A DNA stretch of 64,000 nt from assembly GCF_039545795.1 (NCBI RefSeq), contig NZ_CP154260.1, positions 5,275,001 through 5,339,000 of the forward strand, given 5' to 3'. Below are positions 24,849-33,318 of this stretch, one piece after another (within the stretch, counting starts at the first letter, position 1; every line of letters begins with the position of its first letter). The stretch is from Chitinophaga niabensis (GTDB taxonomy: Bacteria > Bacteroidota > Bacteroidia > Chitinophagales > Chitinophagaceae). The notes under the pieces were generated by a model. The model saw only the letters and a program-made list of their open reading frames with translations, had not been told where the DNA came from and made no database searches. Made by a program: the position numbers and the translations under genes.

Positions 24849-25256
24849 ATGAAAATATTCAATGTTGTTTTTTGTGTGCTGTTCATCTTATTCGCCGCGC
24901 TTCAGTGGAACGACCCGGACCCTTACATCTGGATGCCCATCTATCTCTACGGGGCTGTTTTCTGTGGTTTAGCCGCCACCGGCAGCTATTATAAAGGCTG
25001 GTACCTCTTCGGTATCCTGGCCTACCTGGGTTACGCTATCTACCTCTTTTTCACGAAAGACGGGGTGCTGGACTGGGCAACAGAACACCATGCGGAAAAT
25101 ATTGCCGGCGCCATGAAGGCCTCCACTCCCTGGATTGAAGATACCCGGGAATTTTTTGGTCTTTTTATCCTGATCATCGTATTGCTGGTGAATTTTGTAC
25201 ATGCCAGCCAGAAAAAAGCCAAGAAAATGAGGAAAAAGATGATGAAGATCGGGTAA
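24849..25256 (+). CDS. TMEM220-family membrane protein
   Basis: 135 residues with four hydrophobic helices (about 4-20, 29-46, 50-68, 98-117) and a strongly basic C-terminus (KKAKKMRKKMMK). The motif ALQWNDPDPYIWMPIYLYGA near residues 18-37 is the signature of the transmembrane family 220, a small family shared by bacteria and animals with no known function. It lies in the inner membrane. The gene stands alone: upstream is the ebo leader region on the other strand, and downstream is its own terminator. Confidence 0.85.
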   Translation: MKIFNVVFCVLFILFAALQWNDPDPYIWMPIYLYGAVFCGLAATGSYYKGWYLFGILAYLGYAIYLFFTKDGVLDWATEHHAENIAGAMKASTPWIEDTREFFGLFILIIVLLVNFVHASQKKAKKMRKKMMKIG

Positions 25257-25282
25257 CCCAAACTTTATTATAGCTTATCAAA

Positions 25283-25318
25283 GGGCTAACGGATATACTT
25301 ATCTGTTAGCCCTTTTTT
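25283..25318 (+). terminator. Terminator of the TMEM220-like gene
   Basis: GGGCTAACGGATA, loop TACT region, TATCTGTTAGCCC (one G-T pair), followed by six T residues; 26 bp after the stop codon. Confidence 0.92.
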
Positions 25319-25328
25319 CGTTTACAGC

Positions 25329-25486
25329 GGCTCTATAGTTGTATATCCCTATATCGCTGAAGGCGCATTCCTATAGCACTCTTATAGCATTCCTATATCG
25401 TTTCGATATACCTATGTGCCTACAATGCTATAGCAGTGTTATAGGAGCGATATAGGAGAACACAACTATTATGCTGATATTGAGCC
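25329..25486. repeat. 158-bp imperfect inverted repeat
   Basis: Nested complementary blocks face each other: GGCTC (25329) with GAGCC (25482), AGTTGT (25337) with ACAACT (25462), CCTATATCGCT (25348) with AGCGATATAGG (25446), and a 22-base block at 25370-25391 with 25424-25445 (3 mismatches). The apex holds its own hairpin, TATATCG-TTT-CGATATA (25394-25410). The motif CCTATA or TATAGG recurs throughout. It lies between two terminators and contains no gene. Confidence 0.75.
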
Positions 25487-25496
25487 TTTTATAAAC

Positions 25497-25532
25497 AAAA
25501 AAAGGCCGCCCCTCTCAGGGCAGCCTTTTTTT
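25497..25532. terminator. Bidirectional terminator
   Basis: A7-GGC-c-GCCC, six-base loop, GGGC-a-GCC-T7. Works in both directions; on the minus strand it ends the ThuA-sugar dehydrogenase gene, whose stop is 16 bp away. Confidence 0.9.
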
Positions 25533-25548
25533 GTTTATAAGCTCAGCT

Positions 25549-28500
25549 TTACCTGGCTATCAAACGGAGGAAATCTATACCCACCGGTGTTTTTTCCGCA
25601 GCATCCACTGCTTTGAACACCAGGTACAGGGTATGTTTCTGATTGCCCGTCCAGGTAGGGAAAGTGATCGTAGCAGTGGTAGCAGTTTCTTTCACCGCAC
25701 CAGGCCCGATAGTTACCTCTCCTAACTTTTGGCCGGTTGGGCTATCCAGGTGCGCAGCCACCACATAACCATGCTGTGGTGTTTCCTGCACAAAATAGGT
25801 CAGCTCAATGCCATTCACCTCTGCCAGATCCAGGTCTTTATAAGCAGCCCAGGAACTCACTGTTGGGATCAGCACTTTTATACCACCGAACTCAACAGTA
25901 GCTGCACCATCTGCCTGTTTGTAGTTTTCTGCCTGGATCTTGGGATTGCGTAGTTCTACATTTGCAGTACCAGTAATAGGCCTGATGCCCGCACCGCCTT
26001 TATCTGTATAGCTGGCTATCAGGTAAAAGATACCACGGTCTTTCAGCTCAGCACCCACAGTGGCGGATACGCTACCCGTTGCAGGTAAAGAGGGTTCCTG
26101 TTTGTTACCGCCAGCCAGGGAGAAAATGTACTCCACGATCTGTTTGGCCTCACCTGTGGAAATACCAGGGTGGGCAGCCATCGCTGTTTCACCCCAAACA
26201 CCGCTGCCACCTTTGATGATCTTCTCTGCAAGATATTCAGGTGATGCAGGATCGTCTTTATATTTCGCTGCCACTTCCATAAAGCTTGGGCCGATAGATT
26301 TCTCATTCGGTTTATGGCAGGTTTTACAATCAGAAGTTTCCATGATGTTCTTACCTGCAATAGCACCTGAAACTATCTGGTGCCCCTGCGGCATACCTGC
26401 TTTATCACGTCCTTCCATGTACAATGCCTTCACATAAAGGTTGGCTGCATCCAGGTTACCGGCTGCGGTACTGCCATCTTCTTTATCTGTTACATTCACG
26501 GTATAACGTACAGGTTTGCCGGGGAAGTAGAACATCTTGTTACCCGTGATATCAATATTCACTTCCGGTGTTTCGTTACCGGCATACACACTGATCATTT
26601 TACTGCGGGTAGTAGCGCCTTTGCTGTCTGTTACATCTACAAACACTGGGTACTCTCCTGCTGTAGTGAATGTTTGCTCAACAAACGGTTCCTTTGTTTC
26701 TTTCTTGTTGCCGTTGCCGAAATTCCATAAGAAGGAGATCTCATCGCCGTCAGGGTCTGTTGCACCATCTGCCGTGATCTTCACTTTGAATGGTAAACCA
26801 CCGGTGAGTTTACTTACAGATAACCCGGTTTTTGGAGCACGGTTACCACCATTGAAATCAATGCGGGATAAAGCAGCATCAGCATTTTTGCTGAACCAGC
26901 CGTTACCATATTCCAAAACATATAAACGGCCATCAGGGCCCATTTCCATATCTATCGGCGCATTGAATTTTGTACTTGGCATGAACCTTTCCATCTTCAC
27001 ATAATTACCATCTTTGTCCATGGTAACTGCCATGATCCAACCACGGATCCAGTCGTAAATAAAGAGTTTGCCATTATAGTAATCCGGGAAACGTGTTTCC
27101 TTTGGATAGAATTCTGAGTAATAAACCGGCCCTGCTTCTGCATTACGGCCACCTGTTCCTACCAGCGGGAATTCTTCAGATTTGCCGTAAGGATACCAGA
27201 TGAATGCTTTCTGTGCAGGAGGCAGTTCCTGTAAACCTGTATTGTTGCGGGAATTATTGATCGGTTTTTCAGGATTGAAGTAAGCTCCTGATACGCCGGT
27301 TTCATAATCAAACGCACGGTATGGTTTGTTGTCTGCAATGAATAAAGGATATCCATAGTAACCGGCTTTCTTAGCCTGATTCACCTCATCATAACCTTGC
27401 GGGCCGCGGGTGGAATCATCTTTACTTGCATCAGGCCCAACTTCACCCCAGTACAGGTAACCGGTTTTACGGTCTACAGAGATACGGTAAGGGTTACGTG
27501 TACCCATTGTATAGATCTCTGCTTTTGTTTTATCACTGGCTTTGAAGAGGTTGCCTTCCGGAATTTCATAAGAACCATCTTCCTTCAAACGGATCCGCAG
27601 GATCTTTCCGCGCAGATCGTTGGTGTTGGAAGAAGTTCTGCGGCCATCGTATTGTAAGTGGCCGGGTCTGTCATCCTGCGGACCAAAACCTTTGCTTACA
27701 TAAGGTTGGTCCGGTTCATCGAATGGTGTGGTGTTATCTCCTGTAGACAGGTACAGCAAACCATCGGGGCCAAAAGTAATGGAACCACCGGTATGGCAGC
27801 AGATATTGCGTTGGGAGTAGAATTGCAGGATCACTTTTTCACTTTCAGGAACTACTTTATTATCCTTGAAAACAAAACGGCTCAGCCTGTTCACTGAAGT
27901 ATCTACCGGTGAATAGAAAAGATAGATGTAATTGTTCTTCGCAAATTCAGGATCTGCCGCAATACCCATCAAACCTTCTTCTGCATTTACTTTGGGCACA
28001 TCTGTTTTGTGATATACGTTCAGGAAACCTACCTGGGACAATGCTTTGGTGGTATTGTTATAGAACAATATTTCACCACGGCGTTGTACCACCAATATAT
28101 CCAGGTTAGGCAGGATGGCCATTTCTGTAGGTTCAAAGAAGTTACCACTGTTCAGCACCTGTTTGGTGAAACGGTCTTCATCAGGTAAACGTTGCGTAGT
28201 GGCCTTGGCATAATCCAGCACCTGGTTTTTACCCATCGCATACTGGATACCGCCCAGGATGTGTTGCAGGTAAGCAGATTCTGTATAAGATTCTTCTGTA
28301 TGGCCTAACTCCGTATAGAAAGCGCGGCCGCCATCATAATTATGATACCAGCTGATCGGATGATCTTCTCCCATTTTACCACCAGTGTATGATTTCTCAT
28401 CCACGGCTATCAGCACTTTGGTTTCCTTATTGACATTTTTAAAATTATACCACTCGTCCGTATGCTCCCAGGTATCCTGCAGATGTTTGGTAGCTGCATG

Positions 28501-28956
28501 ACTTTTATCCTTGATGATCAGTTTGGCTTTGGCAGTTCCCGGAGGATGGCTTTCAAAATAAGCGCCTGCCAGTTTACCATACCATGGCCAGTCGTATTCA
28601 GTATCTGTAGCAGCGTGGATGCCCACATAACCGCCACCGGCCTGGATGTACCTTTCAAAATCAGCCTCCTGGCGGGAGTTGAGCACATCTCCTGTTGTAT
28701 TCAGAAAGATCACGGCTGCATATTGCTGCAGAGAGTCTTCCGTAAAGCGCTCTGCATTTTCCGTTGTATCCACTTCAAAACCATTCTCCTTGCCTAATTG
28801 CTGAATAGCTTTAATACCGGCAGGTATAGAGGCATGGCGGAAGCCGGTTGTTTTTGTGAACACCAGCACCTTGGGAACACCCGGGCGGGTTTTGCTGCAA
28901 CTCACAGCACCAATGCCCATTACGGCGAGGATTAAAATGATAAAAAAATGTCTCAT
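25549..28956 (-). CDS. Five-module lipoprotein: ThuA, PQQ-type sugar dehydrogenase, PKD, cytochrome c, CBM
   Basis: 1135 residues with a lipobox (GAVSC, Cys20), so lipid-anchored and facing the periplasm or surface. Order: ThuA domain (~28-243; GFRHASIPAG, GGGYVGIHAATDTEYDWPWY); glucose/sorbosone dehydrogenase-like six-bladed propeller (~255-690; GIAADPEF, GSITFGPDGLLYLSTGD, GTRNPYR, YDWIRGWI); PKD domain (~705-795; ATDPDGDEISFLWNFGNG); cytochrome c (CKTCH at 877-881, Met ligand probably in TAMAAHPG); C-terminal CBM6-like beta-sandwich (~1010-1135). The propeller oxidises sugars with PQQ or a similar quinone cofactor, and the fused heme would take the electrons. ThuA enzymes act on 3-keto sugars. 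All of ThuA and the cytochrome are also present as separate proteins in the same cluster. It is separated from the upstream cluster by a 34-bp palindrome, so it may be a separate transcript. Confidence 0.92.
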   Translation of the reverse strand: MRHFFIILILAVMGIGAVSCSKTRPGVPKVLVFTKTTGFRHASIPAGIKAIQQLGKENGFEVDTTENAERFTEDSLQQYAAVIFLNTTGDVLNSRQEADFERYIQAGGGYVGIHAATDTEYDWPWYGKLAGAYFESHPPGTAKAKLIIKDKSHAATKHLQDTWEHTDEWYNFKNVNKETKVLIAVDEKSYTGGKMGEDHPISWYHNYDGGRAFYTELGHTEESYTESAYLQHILGGIQYAMGKNQVLDYAKATTQRLPDEDRFTKQVLNSGNFFEPTEMAILPNLDILVVQRRGEILFYNNTTKALSQVGFLNVYHKTDVPKVNAEEGLMGIAADPEFAKNNYIYLFYSPVDTSVNRLSRFVFKDNKVVPESEKVILQFYSQRNICCHTGGSITFGPDGLLYLSTGDNTTPFDEPDQPYVSKGFGPQDDRPGHLQYDGRRTSSNTNDLRGKILRIRLKEDGSYEIPEGNLFKASDKTKAEIYTMGTRNPYRISVDRKTGYLYWGEVGPDASKDDSTRGPQGYDEVNQAKKAGYYGYPLFIADNKPYRAFDYETGVSGAYFNPEKPINNSRNNTGLQELPPAQKAFIWYPYGKSEEFPLVGTGGRNAEAGPVYYSEFYPKETRFPDYYNGKLFIYDWIRGWIMAVTMDKDGNYVKMERFMPSTKFNAPIDMEMGPDGRLYVLEYGNGWFSKNADAALSRIDFNGGNRAPKTGLSVSKLTGGLPFKVKITADGATDPDGDEISFLWNFGNGNKKETKEPFVEQTFTTAGEYPVFVDVTDSKGATTRSKMISVYAGNETPEVNIDITGNKMFYFPGKPVRYTVNVTDKEDGSTAAGNLDAANLYVKALYMEGRDKAGMPQGHQIVSGAIAGKNIMETSDCKTCHKPNEKSIGPSFMEVAAKYKDDPASPEYLAEKIIKGGSGVWGETAMAAHPGISTGEAKQIVEYIFSLAGGNKQEPSLPATGSVSATVGAELKDRGIFYLIASYTDKGGAGIRPITGTANVELRNPKIQAENYKQADGAATVEFGGIKVLIPTVSSWAAYKDLDLAEVNGIELTYFVQETPQHGYVVAAHLDSPTGQKLGEVTIGPGAVKETATTATITFPTWTGNQKHTLYLVFKAVDAAEKTPVGIDFLRLIAR

Positions 28957-28995
28957 TATTTATAGCGTTTGTAAAGTAAACGTGGATTCTTAAAA

Positions 28996-29029
28996 CTTAA
29001 TAGAGACGCAATATTGCGTCTCTATTAAG
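28996..29029. repeat. 34-bp perfect palindrome
   Basis: CTTAATAGAGACGCAAT (28996-29012) is followed at once by its exact reverse complement (to 29029). It lies between the two ThuA genes. With no loop and only a short T run after it on the minus strand, it could act as a terminator or mRNA stabiliser, or be one copy of a dispersed palindromic element; AGACGCAATATTGCGTCT-type cores occur as interspersed repeats in other genomes as far as I recall. Confidence 0.75.
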
Positions 29030-29048
29030 CTATATAGTATCATGATCT

Positions 29049-29777
29049 TCATTTCTTCTTCCCGGTCACATACTCAATTCCACCCAACACATGTTTCAGA
29101 AATGCTTCTTCTTTATAGGATTCTTTGGTATGCCCCAGTTCCGTGTAAAACGTACGGCCACCATCAAATTCACGGTACCAGCTCATGGGATGATCATCTC
29201 CATTTTTGCCGCCCGTGTAAGAAGTTTCATCAATTTTGATCAGCACATGTAAGCCTGGTACAATGCTTTTGAAATTATACCATTCATCCCTGCGGATCCA
29301 GTTGGAATCCAGGTGTCTGGTAGCAGGATGCGTACGGTCCACTACTTTCAAAGTAGCCGTTTGCTGATTAGGATGACTGAGGAAATACGCGCCAACCAGC
29401 TGGTTGTACCATGGCCAGTCGTATTCCGTATCCGTAGCAGCATGAATACCTACAAACCCGCCACCTTTTTTGATATAGGATTCCATCGCTGCCTGCTGTT
29501 CTTCATTCAGGATGTTACCTGTGGTGCTCAGGAAAACAATGGCTTTGTATCTTTTCAGATTCTTTGCAGTGAACACGGAAGCATCTTCCGTAGTATCCAC
29601 ATCAAAACCGTTCTCCGCGCCTAATTGGAGCATAGCGAGTTTACCAACAGGAATGGCATCATGTCTGAAGCCGGCTGTTTTGGAGAATACCAGTAAGCGT
29701 GGTTTTGCTTTCTTAAAAGCATAACCTGCACTCATTGTAAACAGGGCCAGTAATAGCAGCAAATATTTTTTCAGCAT
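29049..29777 (-). CDS. ThuA domain-containing secreted protein
   Basis: 242 residues, signal peptide (MLKKYLLLLLALFTMSAGYA), then a single ThuA domain, a class I glutamine amidotransferase-like Rossmann fold. Markers: LLVFSKTAGFRHDAIPVG, FLSTTGNILNEEQ, GGGFVGIHAATDTEYDWPWYN, HPATRHL and FYTELGHTKESY. It is closely similar along its length to the N-terminal domain of the lipoprotein at 25549, showing a local duplication followed by domain fusion. ThuA proteins take part in catabolism of trehalose and related glycosides through 3-keto intermediates, probably as 3-keto-glycoside hydrolases. It starts 3 bp after the DUF1080 gene, so the two are co-translated. Confidence 0.93.
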   Translation of the reverse strand: MLKKYLLLLLALFTMSAGYAFKKAKPRLLVFSKTAGFRHDAIPVGKLAMLQLGAENGFDVDTTEDASVFTAKNLKRYKAIVFLSTTGNILNEEQQAAMESYIKKGGGFVGIHAATDTEYDWPWYNQLVGAYFLSHPNQQTATLKVVDRTHPATRHLDSNWIRRDEWYNFKSIVPGLHVLIKIDETSYTGGKNGDDHPMSWYREFDGGRTFYTELGHTKESYKEEAFLKHVLGGIEYVTGKKK

Positions 29778-29780
29778 ATA

Positions 29781-30503
29781 TTAAAGTTGGCGGAGCTTGA
29801 TGTTTTTGTACCAAACTTTGTTACCATGGTCCTGCAGCGCAATGTGGCCTTTGGAGAATTTACCGAAACCATCCCAGGTCTTGAATTTGCTGCCTGCGAT
29901 CAGTTTCGCCCACTCTTCAGTACCCATGGTAGTTTCAGCAGTTACTTTACCATTCAGGATCAGGGTAAGCTTGCCGTCTTTTTTAATGATCTTAGCTGTG
30001 TTCCATTGTCCAACCGGTTTAGTGTAACGGGCAGGAGCAGCGATCAGGTCGTACAGATCACCCGAGTTGTGTTTATGGATCTTACCATCCGAATGTTTAT
30101 CATCATCCAGTACCTGCATTTCAGGGCCGGTAGAATAAGTAGCACCATATTTAGCATCGTCCTGTACGCCAAAGATGATACCGCTGTTACCTCCTTCGGA
30201 GATCTTCCAGTCGATCTGCAGTTCATAATTTTCGTACTCACCGGCAGTGATGATATCGCCGCCTGTAGCACCTGCTTTTTTAGCATCGGTATCCAGGAAG
30301 AGCGCGCCATCTTCTATTTTCCAGGAAGTGGGGGCTTCATCTTTTTTAAAGCCTTTCCAGCCTGCAGTGGTTTTGCCATCGAACAGCAATACCCAGCCTT
30401 CCTTCTTTTCTTTTTTGCTCAGCGAAGGTGTGCTTTGTGCATGAGCGCTTGTTGAAGCTGCCAGCACACCTAATATTAATGCGGAAGAGATAAAACGTTT
30501 CAT
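29781..30503 (-). CDS. DUF1080 (3-keto-disaccharide hydrolase) secreted protein
   Basis: 240 residues, signal peptide to about residue 22 (ASTSAHA), then a single DUF1080 domain: GWVLLFDGKTTAGWKGF, GGDIITAGEYENYELQIDWKISEGGNSGIIF, PEMQVLDDDKHSDGKIHKH and GHIALQDHGNKVWYKNIKLR. The fold is a concanavalin-like beta-sandwich; PF06439 members hydrolyse the glycosidic bond of 3-keto glycosides by an elimination-addition route. It is exported, so it would act in the periplasm on glycosides already oxidised at C3. Neighbours: cytochrome c 34 bp upstream and ThuA 3 bp downstream. Confidence 0.94.
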   Translation of the reverse strand: MKRFISSALILGVLAASTSAHAQSTPSLSKKEKKEGWVLLFDGKTTAGWKGFKKDEAPTSWKIEDGALFLDTDAKKAGATGGDIITAGEYENYELQIDWKISEGGNSGIIFGVQDDAKYGATYSTGPEMQVLDDDKHSDGKIHKHNSGDLYDLIAAPARYTKPVGQWNTAKIIKKDGKLTLILNGKVTAETTMGTEEWAKLIAGSKFKTWDGFGKFSKGHIALQDHGNKVWYKNIKLRQL

Positions 30504-30537
30504 AAAACGAACGGGTTTAATGTCTTTTGTAAACTGG

Positions 30538-30942
30538 TTATTTAACGGAAAGGATATACTTCACCATTTCCACCGCATCTGCTTTTGGAACACCAGCGTG
30601 GGGAGCCATTGGAATTTCGCCCCAGTTGCCGGAACCACCTTTGATGATCTTGTCTGCCAGGGTAGCAATGTTAGCATCTGTGGCAGGATATTTTGCAGCT
30701 ATTTCTTTGAAAGAAGGCCCGATCACTTTTTCAGTTTCTTTGTGGCAGGTAGCGCAATCCTGGCCAGCGATCAATTCTTTACCTTTCCCGGCAACACTTG
30801 CTACCATGGAATTATCTGCAGCAGGTGCAGTTGCTTCTTCTTTTTTCTCTTCGGTTTTCTTTTCTTCACCGCCGCCACCACATGCAGCCAGTGCAAACAT
30901 CACTGCGCAGATCATAGCTGGCGCCCATATGAGTTTTTTCAT
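30538..30942 (-). CDS. Monoheme cytochrome c
   Basis: 134 residues, lipoprotein-like N-terminus (MKKLIWAPAMICAVMFALAACGGGG, Cys21) then a charged linker rich in Glu/Lys and a class I cytochrome c domain with heme motif CATCH and a conserved MAPHAGV segment that supplies the axial Met. It shares the blocks IGPSFKEIAAKY and LADKIIKGGSGNWGE with the cytochrome module of the lipoprotein at 25549. It probably receives electrons from periplasmic sugar oxidation and passes them to the respiratory chain. Lies between the isomerase and DUF1080 genes. Confidence 0.93.
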   Translation of the reverse strand: MKKLIWAPAMICAVMFALAACGGGGEEKKTEEKKEEATAPAADNSMVASVAGKGKELIAGQDCATCHKETEKVIGPSFKEIAAKYPATDANIATLADKIIKGGSGNWGEIPMAPHAGVPKADAVEMVKYILSVK

Positions 30943-30990
30943 CGTTTTGCTTGTTTATTGTTTTTATTAATCGTTTTAGCTCAATATATT

Positions 30991-32043
30991 TTAAAGACCT
31001 AATACCCTTCTGTTTAAATTCTCATCTGCTCCCGTTCCGGCAAAATCGTCAAACGCTTTTTCCGTTACGCGGATGATGTGATCTTTAATAAAAGGTGCCC
31101 CTTCACGGGCTCCATCTTCAGGATGTTTCATGCAACATTCCCATTCCATCACAGCCCATCCTGAATAATTGTATTGTGTCAGTTTACTGAACACTGCCTT
31201 GAAATCCACCTGTCCATCTCCCAGGGAACGGAACCTGCCCGGACGGTCTATCCAACCCTGGTAACCTCCGTAAACACCGGAACGGCCTGTAGGATTAAAT
31301 TCCGCATCCTTCACATGGAACATTTTTATTTTCTCGTGGTAGATATCTATATAAGACAGATAATCGAGGCATTGCAGTACAAAATGGCTTGGATCATATA
31401 ACAGGCAAGCACGCTGATGATTGCCGGTAGCCGCCAGGAATTGTTCATAACTGGCCCCATCATGGAGGTCTTCTCCGGGATGTACTTCATAACAAAGGTC
31501 TACACCATGGGCATCCATCTCATTCAAAATAGGCAACCAGCGGTTGGCCAGTTCCTTAAACCCTGTTTCCACTAAACCCGCAGGGCGTTGTGGCCAGGGA
31601 TATACTGTATGCCACAATAATGCGCCGCTGAAAGTGGCATGCGCATCCAGTCCTAAATTACGGCTGGCTTTTGCAGCATATTTCAATTGATTAACGGCCC
31701 ATTCTGTACGTGCCTTGGGATTACCCCTTAAAGCTTCCGGTGCAAAACCGTCAAACAATTCATTATAAGCAGGATGTACCGCCACCAGCTGACCTTGCAG
31801 GTGAGTGGACAGTTCTGTGATCTCCATACCTGCAGCCTGAACGATGCCTTTTATTTCATCTGCATACGTTTTGCTTTCAGCAGCCTTTTGCAGATCAATC
31901 ACCCGGCTATCCCAGGTTGGGATCTGCACCCCTTTAAAACCAAGGCCGGCAGACCATTTGCAAATGCTCTCCAACGAATTGAAGGGAGCTTTATCGTCCA
32001 GGAACTGCGCCAGAAATATGCCTGGCCCTTTGATCGTTCTCAT
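30991..32043 (-). CDS. Sugar phosphate isomerase/epimerase (TIM barrel)
   Basis: 350 residues from ATG 32043 (MRTIKGPGIFLAQFL), the normal family start; the longer frame to 32097 adds 18 charged residues without family similarity. Metal ligands of the AP endonuclease-2/xylose isomerase-like barrel are visible: CYEVHPGED (Glu), LYDPSHFVLQ (Asp, His), MFHVKDAEF (His) and VMEWEC (Glu). Such proteins isomerise or epimerise keto sugars and occur with Gfo/Idh/MocA dehydrogenases in 3-keto-sugar clusters. No signal peptide is visible, so it is likely cytoplasmic. It lies 97 bp after the Gfo/Idh/MocA gene and 48 bp before the cytochrome gene. Confidence 0.92.
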   Translation of the reverse strand: MRTIKGPGIFLAQFLDDKAPFNSLESICKWSAGLGFKGVQIPTWDSRVIDLQKAAESKTYADEIKGIVQAAGMEITELSTHLQGQLVAVHPAYNELFDGFAPEALRGNPKARTEWAVNQLKYAAKASRNLGLDAHATFSGALLWHTVYPWPQRPAGLVETGFKELANRWLPILNEMDAHGVDLCYEVHPGEDLHDGASYEQFLAATGNHQRACLLYDPSHFVLQCLDYLSYIDIYHEKIKMFHVKDAEFNPTGRSGVYGGYQGWIDRPGRFRSLGDGQVDFKAVFSKLTQYNYSGWAVMEWECCMKHPEDGAREGAPFIKDHIIRVTEKAFDDFAGTGADENLNRRVLGL

Positions 32044-32140
32044 AAACTCTTCCTTATCTGATTTAAAAAATTCAAGTTCCTTTTTTATACCCTGCAAGGA
32101 ACTGATCCTTGCCGGATAGGAACATGACTTTGCTCAATTC

Positions 32141-33304
32141 CTAGATCTCGAACTTCGTCCATTTCTCCTGGCTGGCTGATGATTTCACCACCATATCAAT
32201 AAATGCCATACCGCGGATACCATCATCCACACTGGGGAAATCCAGTGCACCCATGGTTGGCGGAACGCCATCTATTTTAGCCTGCAGGGTTAAGGAGAAG
32301 TTGCGGTAAAGGTTCGCAAATGCTTCCAGGTATCCTTCCGGATGCCCACCCGGCGTACGGCAGTTATGTGTGGCAAAACTGTCCAGGTGAGGGTTACCCG
32401 CTCCTGCACGATAGATCTCAGTAGGTTTGTCCAGCCACTTCACCAATAAAGTATTGGGTTCATGCTGTGCCCATTCCAGGCCGCCTTTTTCGCCATACAC
32501 GCGGATCTTCAATGCATTCTCTTCTCCTGCTGCTACCTGTGAAGCCATCAGCACACCCGCTGCGCCTCCATCAAAACGTAACAGCACTGCACCGTCATCA
32601 TCCAGCATACGGCCTTCTACCATAATGTTCAGATCGGCACACAATTTATCGATTTTTTGGCCGGAAATGTACTCTGCCAGGTTAGCCGCATGGGTACCGA
32701 TATCGCCAAAACAACCGCTTTTACCGGAACGTTTGGGATCTGTACGCCAGGCCGCCTGTGCATTACCTTCCCTTTCGCTGAGTTTGCTCAGCCAGCCCTG
32801 TGGATATTCCACCCATACTTTGCGGATCTTGCCCAGCGCACCATTTTTCACCATGGCACGGGCCTGTTTAACCATTGGGTAGCCTGTATAAGTATGTGTA
32901 AGTAACAGGGTGAGACCAGTTTGCTCCACTTTGGCTTTCAGTTGTTTTGCCTCATCCAGCGTAAAGGTGATAGGTTTTTCTACCACTACGTGGAAACCTT
33001 TGTCCAACGCCATCATAGCAGGTTCAAAGTGTGCAAAGTTGGGGGTAACGATGGTAATGAAGTCCAGCCTTTTATCTGCAGGCTGTGCCGCTTCTTTTTC
33101 CAGCATTGTTTTAAAGTCAGTATAGATGCGGTCTTCTTCAAGGAAGAGGGAACGCCCTGAGTCCTGTGCTATTTCAGGGTTAATGCTCAATGCTCCCGCT
33201 TTCAGCTCAATCAGTCCGTCCATATTAGCCGCGAGGCGGTGGATAGCTCCAATGAAGGCGTCTTTTCCGCCTCCGATCATGCCCATTCTGAGTTTCCTGT
33301 TCAT
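32141..33304 (-). CDS. Gfo/Idh/MocA family oxidoreductase
   Basis: 387 residues. N-terminal Rossmann fold with MGMIGGGKDAFIGAIHR, the EKPITFTLDEA motif (Lys proposed to act in catalysis) and a C-terminal alpha/beta domain with CFGDIGTHAANLAEYI, where the conserved His sits. Family members use a tightly bound or exchangeable NAD(P) to oxidise a sugar hydroxyl, often at C3, as ThuB does in trehalose catabolism. No Tat or Sec signal is seen, so it acts in the cytoplasm on imported sugar. It follows the MFS transporter by 14 bp, which supports a shared operon. Confidence 0.93.
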   Translation of the reverse strand: MNRKLRMGMIGGGKDAFIGAIHRLAANMDGLIELKAGALSINPEIAQDSGRSLFLEEDRIYTDFKTMLEKEAAQPADKRLDFITIVTPNFAHFEPAMMALDKGFHVVVEKPITFTLDEAKQLKAKVEQTGLTLLLTHTYTGYPMVKQARAMVKNGALGKIRKVWVEYPQGWLSKLSEREGNAQAAWRTDPKRSGKSGCFGDIGTHAANLAEYISGQKIDKLCADLNIMVEGRMLDDDGAVLLRFDGGAAGVLMASQVAAGEENALKIRVYGEKGGLEWAQHEPNTLLVKWLDKPTEIYRAGAGNPHLDSFATHNCRTPGGHPEGYLEAFANLYRNFSLTLQAKIDGVPPTMGALDFPSVDDGIRGMAFIDMVVKSSASQEKWTKFEI

Positions 33305-33318
33305 TATAATATGATTTA

